DNA from: Notospermus geniculatus
Lineage: Eukaryota > Nemertea > Pilidiophora > Heteronemertea > Lineidae
Direction: 5' to 3'
Length of the DNA: 64,000 nucleotides
Assembly: GCA_002633025.1 (NCBI GenBank)
Contig: NMRB01000042.1
Span: 567,953-631,952, forward strand
A program made the translations under genes and the position numbers. The number at the start of each line of letters is the position of its first letter. The first letter of the stretch is position 1. The notes under the pieces are model-generated. The model was not told the DNA's origin and ran no database searches. It saw only the letters and a program-made list of their open reading frames with translations. Below, piece by piece: positions 11,506-21,974 of this stretch.

Positions 11506-14500
11506 AAACTTCTTCCCTTTCGATCTTCTTCAGTGATAAAAAGTGGAAAATGTCGACTTCTGGTGCAGTCGCCTCAACTGAGAAGAGGGCCTGGTGCTGG
11601 TTCCTGCATACCTCACATTACCAGGCGTTCCATTCCAACAACGCAGTATCATAGTCTCACAACAATCTGGGCCCTTCCTGAAGAACTGGTGCTGCATCTA
11701 CTGCGAGGATTGCATATAAAAGATTTGCTCAATATGAGAAGTGTAAGCTGAATGAGAGATGAAAATAACCGTCCTTGCGTAACGTATTCGCATATTTATG
11801 GATCCTCATAATATATAACCAACAGAAAGTCCAGTCCCAGTCTAATGTATTTTCATTAAGGCTGCATCTGAGTGGGAAGTGACCATAGCCTTACATTGCC
11901 GCTTATTCCGTATACACACACTCAGTGCACTTCTCATGGCTTGGCCCGCTCTACTCAACTTCAGCCGCAAGATGACTTTGTCTCTTCTCAGAAGTAATTT
12001 TAGTGTGACATGTTTGAACTTTGCTTTGATTGTCATTTTCTCTTGGACTTTTGTTGAATGGTATGTTATTTAGTTTTGATGGGCCTTTCTTAATCTCTGT
12101 TTTGTTTAGGTTCATCCTGCCTTTCGAGATCTCATTGACAGCAGTCCCATTGTTTGGCAGACCACTGGCTTCAATGATACTTGGCCAACCTTGCCGAACA
12201 TCCGTCACTTTGAAAAGTAAGTGTAAAATGCCAAAGATGTGTACTTATGTATATGGTCATAGTAGTACTGTACATCTCTCTGTGTGATGATTCAAAGGGT
12301 TGCTCTGATGAGTATAATCTTGGCCAACTTTGATTCCAGTCTTTCTAGTCTTAGGAATGTTGTATAGCCCCATTATAATACTGGTCACGGAAAAAGCGAT
12401 CCGTGCTTGGACCGTTCCCGGCCTGGTTCGTCATCTGGCGATCTGTCCCGTTTACACTGGCACAGTGGAACCGAGCCAAGCTCATGAGCTGGCACTATGC
12501 CACGAGTTCTCCAGTCAGTTCAGTCGATCGGAGGTACGAAAATCAAACGACGACAACAACAAAATGGATGCCTCCATGGAAAATCACTCAAAAAATCCCG
12601 CTAATGACACCATTCATAATTCGCGCATGTGCAGAACTCAATTTAGCAACCATGCTGAGATAGGTTACCGTTTACACAGCAGTGTTACCGAACCGATCTG
12701 TGCTCGGACCGGTCCGAGATCACCTCCAACTGGTGTCTCGGCACGGTTTGCTTCGGAAATGTTCCTGGCACGCTTGTCCCGTTTACACTTGCTGTTTTTT
12801 TGGGCGATCCATGCTTGGACCGGTCCGAGCATGGTTATTTTTGCTCAGTGTAAACGGGGCTTATGCGTCAAAAATTTTTCATTTGTCTTGTCTTTTGCAG
12901 GGCGTCACAGCAGGGGAATCTAGAGGCATTGCTTAAACTTGGTATTGCTTATCTGTATAATGAAGGATGTAAGTTCTATATGGAGGGTGCTTTTATTGAT
13001 GAAAAACTTAGAAGTAAGATTATTCATGTAGTTAGAATAAACGTTCACATGTTGAGATGTCTTGATTTGATCTTCTGCAAGATAAAAACCCTGCTGTCTT
13101 TTTTCAGTGCCTAGTGATCTTGAAGGTAGAAAGGTAACAAGCAATGGAGAAATAGCGGCTGCCATGTTTTGTGAAGCAGAAACATTGACACCATCAACAG
13201 CCCCATTCACATGGTTATTTATTCGTCCACCATGGTCAAACTCTGGTGCTTGCTGCAAGGAGTGTGTGTTCAAAAATATGCTGCAATATGTCAAAGCGGT
13301 ATGCATTTCCTTAAAGTAGAAGATGAAATTGAACTGTGTCTTTCAACAACAATTTCTTTCGTGTCATTTATAAGTGTACAGAAATTGTGTCCATTACTGC
13401 CTGAATTCTGGATCTGTCGTAACATTCTGCCATTTGTTTCAGACTAATGATGTTTCTGTCTGTTTGTGCGTTGCTCATATTCTGAAGCTGTTTGATGACT
13501 GTGATAGTGCTGGAAGAAGATTGAAGTATCTGACACAGGCAGCTAATCAGGGATCTGCGATAGCCATGTACGACCTATGGAAAAGTAAACAGCCCATCGG
13601 ACCTAATGATATGGTGAGGAAACCACCTATACTTTTTTGGTCCCAACTTGAAACAGATTGTTGTTTACAGCTCCCTAGGTCAAGGAATACCCTTATGTGT
13701 CATGAAGGGTAGGATGTTATCAACCTGTTGGTTGCACTCTCTGTGTATAAGATTACGTAACAAGATTGTACACTCAATCTTCCGTAGAACATTTGTGACC
13801 CGCTCTGGCAAAACTAGTCGCATGACGCTCAGAAGGTGAGCTGGAACGAATTAAGATGACACCAGAAGAGGAAGAAATAGATTATTTCAGATTTCATAAC
13901 AGACATACAATATTGAAAGTGGCCAACATTTTTAGGCCCGGTTGCACCAGTCATACGTAAGGTCAACTTTGTTCTCGGGCGAACCTTAAAATCGTTCTCG
14001 ATCTCAAATTGTAATGGCAAATCACATTACTCAGTTGAGGTCAACTTCAAACGTAACTTTGAGCATAGCCGATGCAACCGGGCCTTGGTCTCAACCTGCC
14101 AAGCTAAGAGCGTCATGCGACTGGTTTTGCCAGAGCGGGTCACATTTTGAGAAGAAATATTTGTCCCTTTGAAAATGTTCACATTAGTTCAAGTGAGATC
14201 CATATTCAGTGTTCATCATTTGTTTCTTTCTCAGTGCCATGATAAAGCAGTTGAACTCAACAGTATCAGGGAGTTACGTGATATTGGCAGTCTTAGCGAG
14301 CTGGAGTCACAACTGCGACTATGTCAAGCATACGTTAGGGGACAGTTTGGTGGAATCTCAAGTGGTCAGGCAGCAAGCTTTGTCAGGGAGTTTGTGCAAT
14401 CTTCTAAACCGACCAATATCCAGAACATTTACAACTGGAACCGAGATCTCACTCATACCATGAGGTAATGATTCTTAGTGTGGCTCTTCTTTAATTTGTT

Positions 14501-17500
14501 ACAGACTATAGGGTTCTAAAAGTTTTAGGTGTCTAAATTGTACATGCTCTTTGTTTCAGGTATATTCTTGTTGACTGGCTTGTCGAGGTGGCAGGAATGA
14601 AGGAGTTCTCAACACACACACTCCATGTGGCAATAAGTGTCGTGGATCGTTTTCTCAGGAATCACAGAATGATCAGGTCCAAATTACAACTGCTGGGTGT
14701 GTCAGCAATGGTCCTTTGTTCAAGGTTAGTGAAACCATGCCTTTTCTGAAAAAGATTCTGATGTTGCTGTCAAACTTGGGTCATACATTACTCCGGCTTC
14801 TTTTTACATCAATTTTATGATCCATCCGGGTCATTCCTCTTCAATGTAGGTAATCGATTAATTATTAGTTATTAATTAATTTTCAGGTTCCTTGGCCGTG
14901 ATATCATTACTATCCGAGAGGCAGCATGGCTGACAGACAACACCTACAAGTATGAGGACGTTGTCAGAATGATGGGGGAAATCATATCAACATTGCGAGG
15001 GAAGATCAGGGCAAGTGTCTTCTACATTATATTTTTATTGAAATCAATCTCCAAGTTTTGTCCTTGTCAGATTTTCNAGGAAAAACTTTAATGACAAAGC
15101 TTTGTTTCTTCATGGAGTTTTTGTTTTCTGGAGAGGCTGAATTTGGGGACACCGATTTTGGGGACATTCATTAGTGGGAATTTGGGCGACGTCGTTTTGG
15201 GGGAATCTAAAGGCCTGAGGTCAAGGAATACCCTTAGGCTTCCTTTACATTGAAGTATACGGTATACGAAAACGCCGGTTAACAATGGCTTCGAGGATTC
15301 ACGACCGTGAAGCCATTGTTAACCGCTGTTTTCGTATACCGTATACTTCTATGTACAGGAAGCCTTATGTGTCATGACGGGTAGGATGTTATCAACCTGT
15401 TGGTTGCACTCTCTGTGTATACATGTAAGATTACATTACAAGATTACGTAACAATATTGTACACTCAATCTTCCGTAGAACATTTTGAGAAGAAATATTT
15501 GTCCCTTTGAAAATGTTCACATTAGTTCAAGTGAGATCCATATTCAGTGTTCATCATTTGTTTCTTTCTCAGTGCCATGATAAAGCAGTTGAACTCAACA
15601 GTATCAGGGAGTTACGTGATATTGGCAGTCTTAGCGAGCTGGAGTCACAACTGCGACTATGTCAAGCATACGTTAGGGGACAGTTTGGTGGAATCTCAAG
15701 TGGTCAGGCAGCAAGCTTTGTCAGGGAGTTCGTGCAATCTTCTAAACCGACCAATATCCAGAACATTTACAACTGGAACCGAGATCTCACTCATACCATG
15801 AGGTAATGATTCTTAGTGTGGTTCTTCTTTAATTTGTTACAGACTATAGGGTTCTAAAAGTTTTAGGTGTCTAAATTGTACATGGTCTTTGTTTCAGGTA
15901 TATTCTTGTTGACTGGCTTGTCGAGGTGGCAGGAATGAAGGAGTTCTCAACACACACCCTCCATGTGGCAATAAGTGTCGTGGATCGTTTTCTCAGGAAT
16001 CACAGAATGATCAGGTCCAAATTACAACTGCTGGGTGTCTCAGCAATGGTCCTTTGTTCAAGGTTAGTGAAACCATGCCTTTTCTGTAACAGATTCTTAT
16101 GTTGCTGTCAAACTTGGGTCATACATTACTCCGGCTTCTTTTTACATCAATTTTATGATCCATCCTGGTCATTCCTCTTCAATGTAGGTAATCGATTAAT
16201 TATTAGTTATTAATTAATTTTCAGGTTCCTTGGCCGTGATATCATTACTATCCGAGAGGCAGCATGGCTGACAGACAACACCTACAAGTATGAGGACGTT
16301 GTCAGAATGATGGGGGAAATCATATCAACATTGCGAGGGAAGATCAGGGCAAGTGTCTTCTACATTATATTTTTATTGAAATCAATCTCTGAGTTTTGTC
16401 CTTGTCAGATTTTCTTTTGTCTCAGTCTGCGTGACATTGCTTTTTTATCCTTGTTTGTGGATCTTTTTCAGGTCGTGACAAGCCTTGATTATCTGTACAT
16501 TTTCGAAACTCTTGCGGGCCTCGACTCACGGAGTAAATACTTAGCAGAATATATTTGTGAACTAGCTTTGCTACAATCTGACCTGGGTGCTTACAGACAG
16601 TCTGAAGTTGCAGCGTGTTCTCTTCTCCTAGCTAATCTCACTCTCAAGAAAGGTAAGTGCCAGGTGATAACATGGAATAACAAATTGTACTCCCCACTCC
16701 CAAGTTGTCATGAGCTGAATGTCATTTTAAATTTCTGTCACATTAGCATACATCATCAATCTAGCCATCTCTCCCCTTGTAGTAGCTACATAATTGGTGG
16801 GCTGCTGACTTGTCCACATTGTCTTTCAGAGTCCCCCTGGCCTGGTCACATGCAAGAGTTCACAGGATTCAATCTTGAAAGTTTGACACACTGTACTCTT
16901 CACATACATGAGAAATGGTTTGTTCTCTCTTCCATTTTATATTGTTGGTCGTGGATCTAACTATGTAATTGAACCATTAGTAGAAGGAAAGTCCTTAAAT
17001 CTGAATTGGTTTGGTGTACATATGTTGCTGATTAATACCTGTTAGATCCCGGCCGTTACATTACTGCATTGTCCACCATCATACCTGTTTGAACTTGTGC
17101 CTTTGATTCAGAATTTGAACTTGTATGTTCCTTATAGCTTCTTGGAAGGCACCATGACAGACCACCGTGAGATGAAGCTGCAAGCAGTCAAGCAAAGGTA
17201 CTCAGAAGAGGAATTCTATGGAGTCTCGGCAATAGAAGTAAGTCCAATTCATCTTCCTATTTCATCATACATATGCATCTAGCTGAACTTTCTGAGAGTT
17301 GCTTCTGTTTTTCAGATAATTGCCTCAGCGGAATTGCGTAGCTTCCTTGGCGTCAGTGAACATGCACTCATTGGCTGTGAGCTCAACATTAGACACAGGA
17401 AAGCTGAGGGGCTCATCATTTCACCGTCAAGAAACAAAGGAAAGGCTGCCAAGTAAGTATTTCCTTATCAATATTGGTTCTTGCCTAACACAAGACACAA

Positions 17501-18590
17501 AGTTACCAGTACTCGAAACTAAAAAAAAACTGCACCCATACAATGAAAAGGTTAAAAAATTGTTGCATCTTTTTCAGTCCACCGTTTTCTCTTAGTGCTG
17601 ATCGTGAGAAATCTGCCACTCCTACATTGGACACAAGCAATGAAACATTCAACGACTCTTCCCTTTCTGGGTATTTTGCGGACAAAGAAGATGAAGGAGA
17701 ATCGTTCATGGACTGCAATGGTAAGAACAAGCAGAATTAATTTGATGGGTATTTTTGGTTTTCATCGCTCGCCATAGTGTAGTCTATGCATAAGGTGATT
17801 GCAGTCTATTTTTAGATTGCCAGGTCGAAGATTTTTCTCATGTTGTCTAAGTTTTCCAGAGTGACTGATCTTTCGCTCTATCTTTCCTCCAGGAGACTCA
17901 GATGAAAGCATTGACCTTGCCAGCCTCTGGAGTGAAGACAAGGATGTTATTGAACCCTCACCTCCCAACTTCGTCAGCCTGTCTCATTTCCAACCCTCAG
18001 GGAACAACTTTACCCGCATCAAGTCCCGTGCCTCTGTGGAATCATTGGCAACTGCTTCACCGAGTGGTGCTACCTCTTCATTCTTTTCACCTCTTCCATC
18101 AGCCACTTTATCAAGATTCTCTGGTCCTCCTGCCATTAACATTCACCGCCGCACAAGCAAGTCACGTCTCCTTACACCAGCGTCAACAATATCGACACCT
18201 ATGGAGACTGAGATGAATAGGGGCGTAACAGCCAGCCAATCTGAGGGAAATGCTCTTCATGAAGGAACAGACCAATTGAATAAAATGTCTTCAAGTCTCA
18301 CAGGCACTACTCTCTTTCCAAGCAGGTCCGACTCACAAGTGTCAGGCAGCAAGACAATACTACATGATCATTCTGGCAGGCATAATATACCAAGTTGTGT
18401 GATAGAGGCTAACAAAGATGCAAGCACACCAAGACTTAGTGTTGGAGATGGAAGACCCGTCAGGACAGCTTTAAGGAATATTGTGAACACGACCTCGGGA
18501 AAGTTCACGTTTTTGAGTGGTACACCTGCTGTGAAGAGAAAAAGCTCTGCTCAGCTTGGAAATGATATGAAGACCCATGCAAGACACTGA
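11506..18590 (+). CDS. CCNF: Cyclin F (F-box cyclin, SCF ubiquitin ligase adaptor)
   Basis: Cyclin F recruits substrates to the SCF ubiquitin ligase through its F-box and cyclin box. Exons with matching phases: 11506?-11742, 12110-12216, 12901-12968, 13108-13298, 13443-13613, then 15573-15802, 15898-16062, 16225-16348 (near-identical alternatives at 14235-14464, 14560-14724, 14887-15010), 16472-16652, 16830-16917, 17138-17237, 17316-17452, 17578-17720, 17893-18590. The F-box is LPEELVLHLLRGLHIKDLL; then LGIAYLYNEG and FTWLFIRPPWSNSGACCKE, both diagnostic of cyclin F; the cyclin box has MRYILVDWLVEV and AAWLTDNTYKYEDVVRMMGE. The Ser/Thr-rich C-terminus ends with basic VKRKSS. The model gives roughly 880 residues, somewhat longer than vertebrate cyclin F (about 786). 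The first exon has no in-frame ATG, so a short upstream exon probably holds the start. The intron after 16348 has a GC donor. Confidence 0.92.
12366..12862. mobile_element. Inverted-repeat element in cyclin F intron 2
   Basis: The right end in reverse complement reads TAAGCCCCGTTTACACTGAG and the left end is a diverged counterpart beginning ATAGCCCCATTATAATACTG. Within the element, words such as GATCYRTGCTTGGACCG, CCGTTTACACTG and GGACCGGTCCGAG recur in both orientations. No transposase frame is present. The exact left boundary is uncertain because that arm is degraded. Confidence 0.6.
13795..14143. mobile_element. GTGACCC-ended MITE in cyclin F copy A, flanked by ATTT
   Basis: The element begins GTGACCCGCTCTGGCAAAAC and ends in the inverted GTTTTGCCAGAGCGGGTCAC. 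Flanking ATTT occurs at 13791-13794 and 14144-14147. The other copy of this locus has a single ATTT at 15482-15485 and no element. The same family, with GTGACCCTCCAC ends, occurs at 53913-54103 and 54446-54645. A second palindromic element is nested inside at 13935-14084. Confidence 0.88.
13935..14084. mobile_element. 150-bp palindromic element nested inside the MITE
   Basis: The sequence starts GGCCCGGTTGCACCAG and ends GATGCAACCGGGCC, with further inverted matches inside (AAGGTCAACTT versus AAGTTGACCTC). The related MITE at 54446-54645 reads continuously through this position (AACATTTGGTCTC), so this stretch is a later insertion into the host element. Confidence 0.75.
15078..15219. repeat. 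Dispersed repeat, second copy at 55895-56052 in reverse
   Basis: This stretch, beginning AAAACTTTAATGACAAAGC and containing tandem GGGGACA words, matches the reverse complement of 55895-56052 in the P450 gene, where the words TGTCCCCAAA and GCCTTTAGATTCC recur. It occupies the interval between the N at 15077 and the start of copy B, so its presence here may be an allele-specific insertion or an assembly join. Confidence 0.65.
15220..16414 (+). repeat. Duplicate cyclin F segment, copy B
   Basis: This copy holds exons 15573-15802, 15898-16062 and 16225-16348 and continues without interruption into the next exon at 16472, so it is the copy physically linked to the 3' half of the gene. Copy A carries the GTGACCC MITE that this copy lacks; this copy carries the TTA-flanked hairpin that copy A lacks. 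Confidence 0.85.
15237..15364. mobile_element. 128-bp hairpin element in cyclin F copy B, flanked by TTA
   Basis: The element is a near-perfect palindrome, from GGCTTCCTTTACATTGAAG to CTTCTATGTACAGGAAGCC, with a long inner match around CGGTATACGAAAACGCSGGT. TTA flanks it at 15234-15236 and 15365-15367. The other copy has a single TTA (13693-13695) at the same place, an empty site. Confidence 0.88.
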
Positions 18591-18627
18591 GATAGAGTGG
18601 AGTTTGGTTTTCTGAATAAGGATTTGA

Positions 18628-18633
18628 AATAAA
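18628..18633 (+). terminator. Polyadenylation signal AATAAA of cyclin F
   Basis: AATAAA lies 38 bp after the cyclin F stop codon and is followed by a T/G-rich stretch (GATTTGCCAGTTTTTTTC). It is the nearest canonical signal downstream of the stop. Confidence 0.65.
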
Positions 18634-20968
18634 TGTTTAGTGATTTGCCAGTTTTTTTCATGGTTGTTGTTTCTCTCTGGTAGATATTCCCTGGTTTTAA
18701 AGTACCGGTATTGAGTTTCAGTCCAGTTTTGAACATGTTCTCAAGATGGTCATGTCAACATTTTGGGATGACAATATTGTTCATCATGTTCATACCATTA
18801 TTGGGATATTCTCTACATGTATATCAGCTATACATGTACTTTGATTGAAAATGACGCATTAATACTTGCCATTTTGTGTTGCTCCTCCCACAAGTTGGTA
18901 AGGATTATAACTTGATTTTTAGAATAAACGTACGACATGAATTATTAATGTAACTCGAGTGAAAATCATACCTTCAAAATTATGAAATGAAGAACTGTGT
19001 TTTGTCACAATCGGGGGTTGCTTTTTACCAGTTGCATGAATTTCTGAGGTATGTTTTCACAAGTCTGATGAAGTACAATCTCGCATATCTTCACTTCCCT
19101 ACTCATGGCATGGTGGGTGAAGAAATGGATCTGACTCATTTACATCATGAATTTTTTTCTGGTATCTTGGCTATTGATTGCTTGAAATTTACAATTGGCA
19201 AAACGATCAGGTGCATATGAGAAAAGTGGTGTTGAGATAGTGCACTGGTCTTCATCCTACATCATTGGTGTTGGCTGAGTATGGTTAAACAGGTGTTTCC
19301 GTATTGTGGGATGCAATTCTGCAAATTAAATGTTTCAAAATATATGTTGATGAAGTTGCGCTTCGAAAATTTATTTTGTGTATTATGATAATGTACTTAG
19401 ATTGATTTTCACGTTTTTATGCTGTGAATTGGGATCATTCAGACTAATGAGATTTGAATGCACTGTCGGACTATGCTTCTGTCGCCGTAGGTAGAGCCTT
19501 TACAAACAGGGGACAGGTTGCAAGAGTAATGAATACATGTAGGTCTTGTTCATTGGCTATTGAGGTGAAATCCAGCATATGACTACTGAAATACAACAAA
19601 TGTACTTACTGAGGAATTGTGGAAAATGACAAAGTTACCATCTGCTTCTTTTAATGTTGATATGAATTGACTTGTGCATTTTCCGTAGATGCATATGAAT
19701 TTGGAATGGTGTGGTTTCTAATTGCATAATCATATTGTTTATTTATATACGGTAATTTAGTATTTGAGTGTATCATTCCAAACATATCTTCATTCCAATG
19801 CAATATCTAACTAGGAAGAAGGGAATAGAATGTAATGTATTAGTCTCTGAATTATTTGTCTGTACTCTGTACCTTCAATGTTTGTGTGGTAGAGGGCCTC
19901 ATAATGTTTCAGTCATGAGATTGGAGAGGTCAGACAACCTTAAAATACCAAATGGTGCAGATGTGAATGATTTGTGGAGAAAAAACTCGCATACATGAGC
20001 AATACCATGAATACAGTTTGAGTCTTTTCTAGAGTTTCAGATTGTAAAGTTCCACTTGAAAAAGACCCCGGTTGGGGTCGAAAATTTGTGAATTCTGGTC
20101 AGTTCACTGGATACATTTCTTGATAGACGTACCTAAGTGAATACCTGAAACAGAACTGTCATGGCACATGTAAGAATTAACTGAAGTGTATCCGTACCTT
20201 TTTGACCATCACAGTATTCACTGTTTATTGGTTAAAAATGCTGTCCAATAACTTTAAGAAAAGCAGGTACCGGTATTGTATAAAATCAGTCTGCAAATTC
20301 ATCCTGAGAGACATACGTGTATATAGAATCTTGAAGCATTTATTTCATGCACGCCTGCAATGATCAGCAGATTGATATTGTTTTTATTTTTGTGGTAAAA
20401 CAAATTTATTTTGTTAAATATAAGACAATAAGGTACTTGATATGTTTGCTATTGTTTCATTATATCCAACATACGACTCGGCCTCTGAGCAAGGATCATT
20501 AACCGAGACAGTTTCGATGGAGAAATTCATTATTCGAATTCCTCTGTTGTATCAAAAGTTAATAAGCAAGCTTTTGAATTTTTTGGCTGTATCGTCTTTC
20601 TTTGAGGTCAGTTGCCCCTTGCATTTGTTGAGCTTTGGCCTCGTTTGATACTCTAATTGGCCTTGTTGGGCTCTGCAGATCCAGCTTAGCTCTTGAGCAG
20701 GGATGGCCATCAGGCAAGCTGATCACTTTGTGGGCCTCTGGTTTTCCTTCCGATATTTACACTGAATTTTCAGTGGTATCGGCCTCAAACCAAGTGTTCT
20801 ACCCTCATAGTTGAGTTAGAGGCCACTGAGGCCAAGCGGACCAGACATTTGGCTCCATTGCATGGTTTCATTTCGTTTTTCAGGCTTGTTTGTACTGTCA
20901 AAAAAATGAGTGTGGCGTGCAAATACTGCATTCATATAATTAGTACAGTGTACAGAGCTTGGTACTCA
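18634..20968. other. Intergenic, AT-rich, no convincing gene
   Basis: This is the 3' flank of cyclin F. Open frames here are short and unlike any family I know. The only recognisable content is a dispersed retroelement fragment at about 20025-20100. Confidence 0.65.
20025..20100 (-). mobile_element. Retroelement tail fragment (GACCCC hairpin family)
   Basis: In reverse complement this matches 46050-46128: CGACCCCAACCGGGGTC followed by TTTTTCAAGTGGAAC and TTTACAATCTGAAACTC. The same GACCCCAACCGGGGT hairpin core appears at 24667-24681. The layout of a short GC hairpin followed by GAAA resembles Penelope-like retroelement ends, but that assignment is inference. Confidence 0.55.
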
Positions 20969-21717
20969 TTGTAGTATAGGGATAGGCAGCCGCCCCTTTA
21001 AGGGCCCCCGTGTGTAACCCCCGTGGATTTAGTATATATAGTTAAGCATGCGCGAGCATCGCATTCTTACGGCATGGCCTTGGGCAAGTGCAGTAGCCTG
21101 CACCTCTGTCCGCCATCCACTATGATTAATAGTTGATTGTACGTCCCCCGGTTCAAGGTGGCCACCGAGAATAACGATGTAAGAAGATAAAGAATAAACC
21201 AAGATGAGGAAAACGGAACCCAAGAGTATTTTACGAATATAACATCATTTCCAGGCCTTCATTTAGAATAATGTAACATATTGGCAGCCAACGTGGGGGG
21301 TTTGTGTATAACATACAATCTTGCTTTATTATCTTGCTTCACTTTCATCGTACAAATATCATTGTGCACGTCGTGTGGAAGCCATGCTTAAGACCACGCG
21401 GTAACTCACTTATGTCTCTGCGCATGCCCAATTAACTCAAAATCTATGGGGGTTACACACACGGGGGCCCTTAAAGGGGCACTGCGCCTATTCCAATGAG
21501 GAACTTTTCTGCCATCAGTGGCCGTAAGAGGCCACCTGTTACCGGTCCTAGAACGTCGCAAAATTTGACGTCAAGTGCGTGAGCCACGGCGTCCACGTCA
21601 TTATGGACGACGTTGTGGCATGCATTTCTGCCCTGTGACGTCAAATTTCATGACGTTCTGGGACCGGTAACTCGTAGCGGCCTCTGACGGCTCCAAAGTT
21701 CCTCATACTACAATAAC
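20969..21717. mobile_element. Inverted-repeat element interrupted by a second MITE
   Basis: The right arm, read in reverse, is TTGTAGTATGAGGAACTTTG followed by GTTACCGGTC and AATTTGACGTCA. The left arm has the same words, but its outermost TTGTAGTA (20970-20977) is separated from TGAGGAACTTTT (21497 on) by an intact 518-bp element. The arms flank a CACGTCATTATGGACGACGT centre. No coding capacity is seen. Confidence 0.7.
20978..21495. mobile_element. 518-bp MITE nested in the preceding element
   Basis: The left end reads GGGATAGGCAGCCGCCCC then TTTAAGGGCCCCCGTGTG. The right end, in reverse complement, reads GGAATAGGCGCAGTGCCCC then TTTAAGGGCCCCCGTGTG. The inverted match is about 50 bp, through GTAACCCCC. 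There is no transposase frame. The target duplication is not clear from the flanks. Confidence 0.75.
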
Positions 21718-21844
21718 TGGGTCGTATTCATAAAGCGGTTCTATCGTTAGAACCGACTTAGGCCGGTTCCAAGTACAGTGTTTGACGATACCTGGAACCG
21801 GCCTAAGACGGTTCTAATGATAGAACCGCTTTGAATATGACCCA
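21718..21844. mobile_element. 127-bp hairpin MITE, first of a tandem pair
   Basis: This is a near-perfect palindrome from TGGGTCGTATTCATAAAGCG to CGCTTTGAATATGACCCA with a short spacer near 21776-21785. Arms contain GGTTCTATCGTTAGAACCG and TTAGGCCGGTTCCA. It abuts a second copy one base away. Confidence 0.85.
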
Positions 21845-21845
21845 C

Positions 21846-21974
21846 TGGGTCGTATTCATAAAGCGGTTCTATCGTTAGAGCCGTCTTAGGCCGGTTCCAA
21901 GTGTAGTGGTGAAGCACACTTGGAACCGGCCTAAGACGCTTCTAACGATAGAACCGCTTTATGAATACGACCCA
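21846..21974. mobile_element. 129-bp hairpin MITE, second of a tandem pair
   Basis: It has the same arms as its neighbour (TGGGTCGTATTCATAAAGCG to ATGAATACGACCCA) but a different spacer (GTAGTGGTGAAGCAC). The shared CT between the two copies may be part of a target duplication. Confidence 0.85.

Larger units (their letters stand above)
13678..15076 (+). repeat. Duplicate cyclin F segment, copy A (probable second allele)
   Basis: This segment is nearly identical to 15220-16414 apart from insertions. It carries a full second set of three cyclin F exons: 14235-14464, 14560-14724 and 14887-15010. It ends exactly at a single N (15077) in the middle of the intron. Exon sequences differ from copy B only at scattered mostly silent sites. 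The three exons total 519 nt and begin and end at phase 0, so a real tandem duplication would stay in frame; the N join makes misplaced haplotypes more likely. Confidence 0.85.

Noticed and set aside
11550-11654. ATG at 11550 as the start of cyclin F
   Set aside because: Its frame is not the F-box frame and stops after 34 codons without joining the gene.
12330-12923. Plus-strand frame of 197 residues in cyclin F intron 2
   Set aside because: It coincides with an inverted-repeat element and runs into the next exon in the wrong frame.
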